A DNA stretch of 64,000 nucleotides. Origin: Methylomonas rivi (GTDB lineage: Bacteria > Pseudomonadota > Gammaproteobacteria > Methylococcales > Methylomonadaceae). This document shows positions 61,275 to 64,000 of this stretch, piece by piece. The translations under genes were made by a program, and so were the position numbers. The DNA lies in NCBI RefSeq assembly GCF_024505165.1, contig NZ_JANIBK010000006.1, forward strand, positions 1 through 64,000, written 5' to 3'. The first letter of the stretch is position 1. Each line of letters begins with the position of its first letter. A model generated the notes under the pieces. It made no database searches. It saw only the letters and a program-made list of their open reading frames with translations, and was not told the DNA's origin.

Positions 61275-62054
61275 TCATCCCTGACCGATGATCTGGAAGC
61301 GATCGGTCAATAGTGAGCGCAGGGAGTCGTGGTATTGATCCAAGCCGGTGAAAAATTGGTCGCAGGCGGCTTTAAATTCAGGAAACGTTTCGTAGTAGTG
61401 CCCGTACAGCACGGTTTTCTCGAAGAACTTCCAAAATCGCTCGATCAAGTTGAGATTGGGCGCATAAGGTGGCAGAAAAACCAGTTCGATTTTGGCGTGT
61501 TCCAGATAGTCCGGCATGAGCTGAGACCGGTAATAACGGGCATTGTCGCAAATGATTTGAATCCGGCCAGCTTCGGGGTTTTGGGCCTCGATTTGTTGAA
61601 ACAACTTGATCGTCGATTGGGCATTGATGGTGTCGTCATAGCGGACGATGGCACTGAGATCATTGCAGTCGATGACGCCATTGATATTGAGCCGTTACCG
61701 GCCCGTGTTGCTGCGAATCTCGTGCGCTTGATCCAGCCGTAGGCGGCGATCGGATTGTGGTGCTGATGGGTGGCATCCATGAAGTAGAGCCCGTCTTCCG
61801 CCTGCTGGGCGGCCTTGAGTTGGCTGTACGTTTCAATGAAGGCGCGCTGCTTCTCGGCGTCGGCTTTGCCGGGTGTGATGGTTGCGCACACTTTCCCGGT
61901 CTATCATCAGCGCCAGGGCCATTTGGCTGACTTGCCAGCCACTACCGAGCAAGTACACAGCGAGCCGATCCGCATAGCGCTTGTCGCTGGTATGGCGATG
62001 CTCATATTCCAGCTCGTCGAGTTCCGCTTGGCTTAGATAGCAACGATTTGACAT
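61275..62054 (-). pseudogene. IS630-family transposase, frameshifted and internally deleted
   Basis: Three overlapping minus frames together give a damaged transposase. The N-terminal helix-turn-helix piece (62054 leftwards) includes RYADRLAVYLLGSGWQVSQM. The middle piece has LYFMDATHQHHNPIAAYGW with the first Asp. The C-terminal piece has IQIICDNARYYRSQLMPDYL and LPPYAPNLNLIERFWKFFEK with the second Asp and the Glu. At about 61880 the N-terminal part jumps directly to the catalytic part, so roughly 80-90 residues of the DNA-binding region are missing as well as the frame. A second frameshift lies near 61690. The element cannot make its own transposase. Confidence 0.85.
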
Positions 62055-62098
62055 GATCAGATTATATATAAATCAATTACTTAACCAATACTTCTAAA

Positions 62099-62125
62099 CC
62101 AAAATTTGATTTGCGAGGGGTATAC
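62099..62125 (-). repeat. right terminal inverted repeat of the IS630-type element
   Basis: Partner of 61245-61271; reads CCAAAATTTG at its inner side and GGGGTATAC at its outer side. Confidence 0.7.
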
Positions 62126-62220
62126 TTATAAATACCATAATTTTTAATGTGATTTTAACTTGACTCCGCGCACCGTCATGCCCAACAATTAGAATACACT
62201 AAAAATCTGTTGGAGAATGC

Positions 62221-64000
62221 TATGGATCGGTCGCTTCAAATCTCTCGTTCCTTCTGGCTTTTCTGCTTATTTTTTACCGTCGGTCTTACTTATGCCGATG
62301 AAAAATCCCAAAAGACTTCCATTCCGCATCTATCATCGTTATCCCCCTCCAGCGGTTTACAAGGGCAGAAAATCACGCTCACCGGCACCCATTTCGGCCC
62401 CCGGAAAGGCAAAGTTTATTTCGGCAAAACCGAACTGACTGAGAAAAAAATCGCCTCTTGGAGCGACACTCGGATAGTCACTACCGCCCCCAAGGGCAGT
62501 GGAGAAGCGGTCGTGCAGCTGATGACCAGCAAAGAAAAACGCAGCAACCAACTAACCTTCAAATACGTGCAAACAACGCCCGGAGACTCAGGATCGGGAT
62601 CCGGTACGACTTTTCTGAGCAATTTTAAAATATTGGCCAATAACGACTTAGGCATGCATTGCGTGGACGACGATTTTTCAGTGTTTTCCATCCTGCCTCC
62701 TTATAACGTCATCAACGCTCAAGTGCTGGGCCAGGATGCTTCCGGCAAACCGCAACTGCTGGATAAAAATACCGTCATTCTGCGCTATGCCCCCGTCCAA
62801 GATAGCAACAAATCGATTAACTCTACCTCACTCAACAAAACCAACTTCTGGGATTTGGACCCCACCAAAAACCTTAGTTATGCCGAACTGTTATTTGGGG
62901 TTAACTTGGGCAAGGGACAAGGTATCAAAAATCTGTATATGCCTGCCGATGCACCCGCTCCCGGCAATACCGTGTTCGGTTGGAGCGATCATTTGGGTAT
63001 GTTTACCGCCGAAGGCATCCCGATTTTCCCCATTGACGACGTGAACCATTACAACCCTTACCCCATGTTGAGAATAACGGCTTATGACGCCCGTAATCCC
63101 AGCTTGGAATTGGCGCATACCGACATCGTGGTACCGGTATCGGATGAAACGACTTGCAGCAATTGCCATGCAACCGGAAAAATCGCCGCCAATAACCCTA
63201 ATATTGTTTGGTCCAACCACCTCAACCTGGAAGTGCAATCCAGAAATAATGTCTTACTGGCGCACGACTATCATGAAAACACCAATCTAACCAACCAAAA
63301 GCCGGTGTTATGCGCCAGTTGCCATTATTCGCCCGCACTCGACTTAGCGGGTAACGGCCAACCCACCGGGGACCAAATCGGCCATAAATGGATGTCTCAG
63401 GTCATGCACGATTACCATGCCGACAAGATGGCCGAAGTGGACGGCAAAGCGATTTTCGACAGCCCCGCGCCGGTTGCAGGTCTTGACACCAAATTAAATG
63501 GCGTCCCGGCTCCAGACCAACAAGCCTGCTACCAATGCCACCCAGGTTCGGAAACTAAATGCCTGCGCGGCGCCATGACGGAAACCGTTACCTGCCAAAA
63601 CTGCCACGGGGGCATGGCCGCGGTTGGCGGCGCGCATGCATTACGCGCTAACGGTCCAATCGATCAAACCAGTCCGGCCGCCAACCAAATCCGTAAAGCC
63701 TGGACCGATGAACCGCGTTGCCAATCCTGCCACACAGGCGACGCCGTCAAGCACATGACGCCTGCCGGGGCCACTCTGGCCAGCGACGGTATCCGTTTGA
63801 TTCATGCTTACGATCTCAACGATCCAGCCGCATCCCCATTCCTGGCCGGCAATAAACGCTTCGCGGAAAATGACCATAAATTATTCCGATACAGCAATGG
63901 GCACGGCGGTATAGCTTGCGAAGGCTGCCATGGCAGCACTCACGCCATATGGCCCAGCGACAGCGGGCATCCGAATGACGATATAGCCGCAAAAGACCTG
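62221..64000 (+). CDS. secreted multihaem c-type cytochrome with IPT/TIG domain, 3' end outside window
   Basis: The frame from ATG 62221 stays open to the window edge (593 codons). A signal peptide (FWLFCLFFTVGLTYA/D) is followed by an IPT/TIG-like domain (LSPSSGLQGQKITLTGTHFG, about residues 40-120). A middle region (ILANNDLGMHCVDDDFSVFS) leads to at least six CxxCH haem sites: CSNCH, CASCH, CYQCH, CQNCH, CQSCH and CEGCH. This is an extracellular cytochrome of the kind found on methanotroph surfaces. More haem sites may lie beyond the edge. Electron partners are not known; the dihaem cytochrome across the IS is a candidate. Confidence 0.88.

Larger units (their letters stand above)
61245..62125 (-). 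mobile_element. defective IS630-type insertion element
   Basis: About 0.88 kb bounded by imperfect 27-bp terminal inverted repeats (61245-61271 and 62099-62125; about 21 of 27 match; both outer ends contain GTATAC). IS630 elements target TA, which is compatible with the ends. Inside is a broken transposase on the minus strand. The element separates the leftward surface cluster from the rightward multihaem cytochrome. Confidence 0.75.

Noticed and set aside
61080-61313. Plus-strand frame of 77 codons upstream of the insertion element
   Set aside because: It crosses the left inverted repeat of the IS, has no recognisable domain and no good ribosome-binding site.

Overview
The window looks like the chromosome of a gammaproteobacterial methanotroph or methylotroph of the Methylomonas/Methylobacter type. 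The evidence is indirect: an archaeal-type methanofuran-synthesis gene (mfnB) next to a DUF447 gene at the left edge, a gammaproteobacterial housekeeping block (yoaA-tsaB-yciO-M50 protease-scpA-scpB-rluB), PEP-CTERM/exosortase-sorted proteins, and surface multihaem cytochromes. No rRNA, tRNA, CRISPR array or prophage was seen.

Layout. 1-2050: mfnB (cut by the window edge) and DUF447 on minus, then a tandem receiver protein on plus. 2160-11001: a minus-strand run of a PEP-CTERM protein with its own terminator, rluB, scpB, scpA, M50 protease, yciO, tsaB, yoaA, a TPR lipoprotein and a CheZ-like protein. 11221-13735: phoH and a PerM/AI-2E permease, convergent. 13803-25112: a complete minus-strand chemotaxis operon in transcription order cheY-cheA-cheW-MCP(PAS)-cheW-parA-STAS-cheR-cheD-cheB-MCP-STAS. 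25578-33413: a plus-strand minor-pilin operon, fimT-pilV-[HEPN]-[MNT::pilW]-pilX-pilY1-small secreted protein-pilE. A HEPN/nucleotidyltransferase pair sits inside it and the nucleotidyltransferase is fused in frame to the PilW prepilin. 33712-42318: LOG protein, a small cysteine protein, an Nramp-like permease, a cNMP-binding patatin, and a solitary single-module NRPS (C-A-T-TE). 42483-49797: a CysB-type regulator, a hybrid kinase, a response regulator and alanine dehydrogenase. 50013-56261: a bacteriohemerythrin kinase, a receiver with a degenerate HD-GYP domain, a cysteine-rich unknown, another receiver and a GspE/PilB-type ATPase. 56369-60999: three minus-strand secreted proteins, namely a dihaem cytochrome with a C-terminal dockerin, a cohesin-like PEP-CTERM protein, and a PhoX-like protein with a nearly identical dockerin. 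61245-62125: a defective IS630-type element with its inverted repeats. 62221-end: a multihaem cytochrome with an IPT/TIG domain, cut by the right edge.

How the parts fit. Two surface/motility programmes dominate: a chemotaxis array with a polar ParA-type positioning protein, and type IV pilus minor pilins plus PilY1 and a GspE-family ATPase surrounded by two-component proteins. The two most unusual systems are (i) the 56-61 kb cluster, which reads as a small non-cellulosomal cohesin-dockerin system in which an exosortase-anchored cohesin could hold a dihaem cytochrome and a PhoX-like enzyme on the cell surface, and (ii) the MNT-PilW fusion, in which prepilin peptidase cleavage would separate a nucleotidyltransferase from a minor pilin. 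Both are inferences from sequence. All motif calls and start choices were made by eye.
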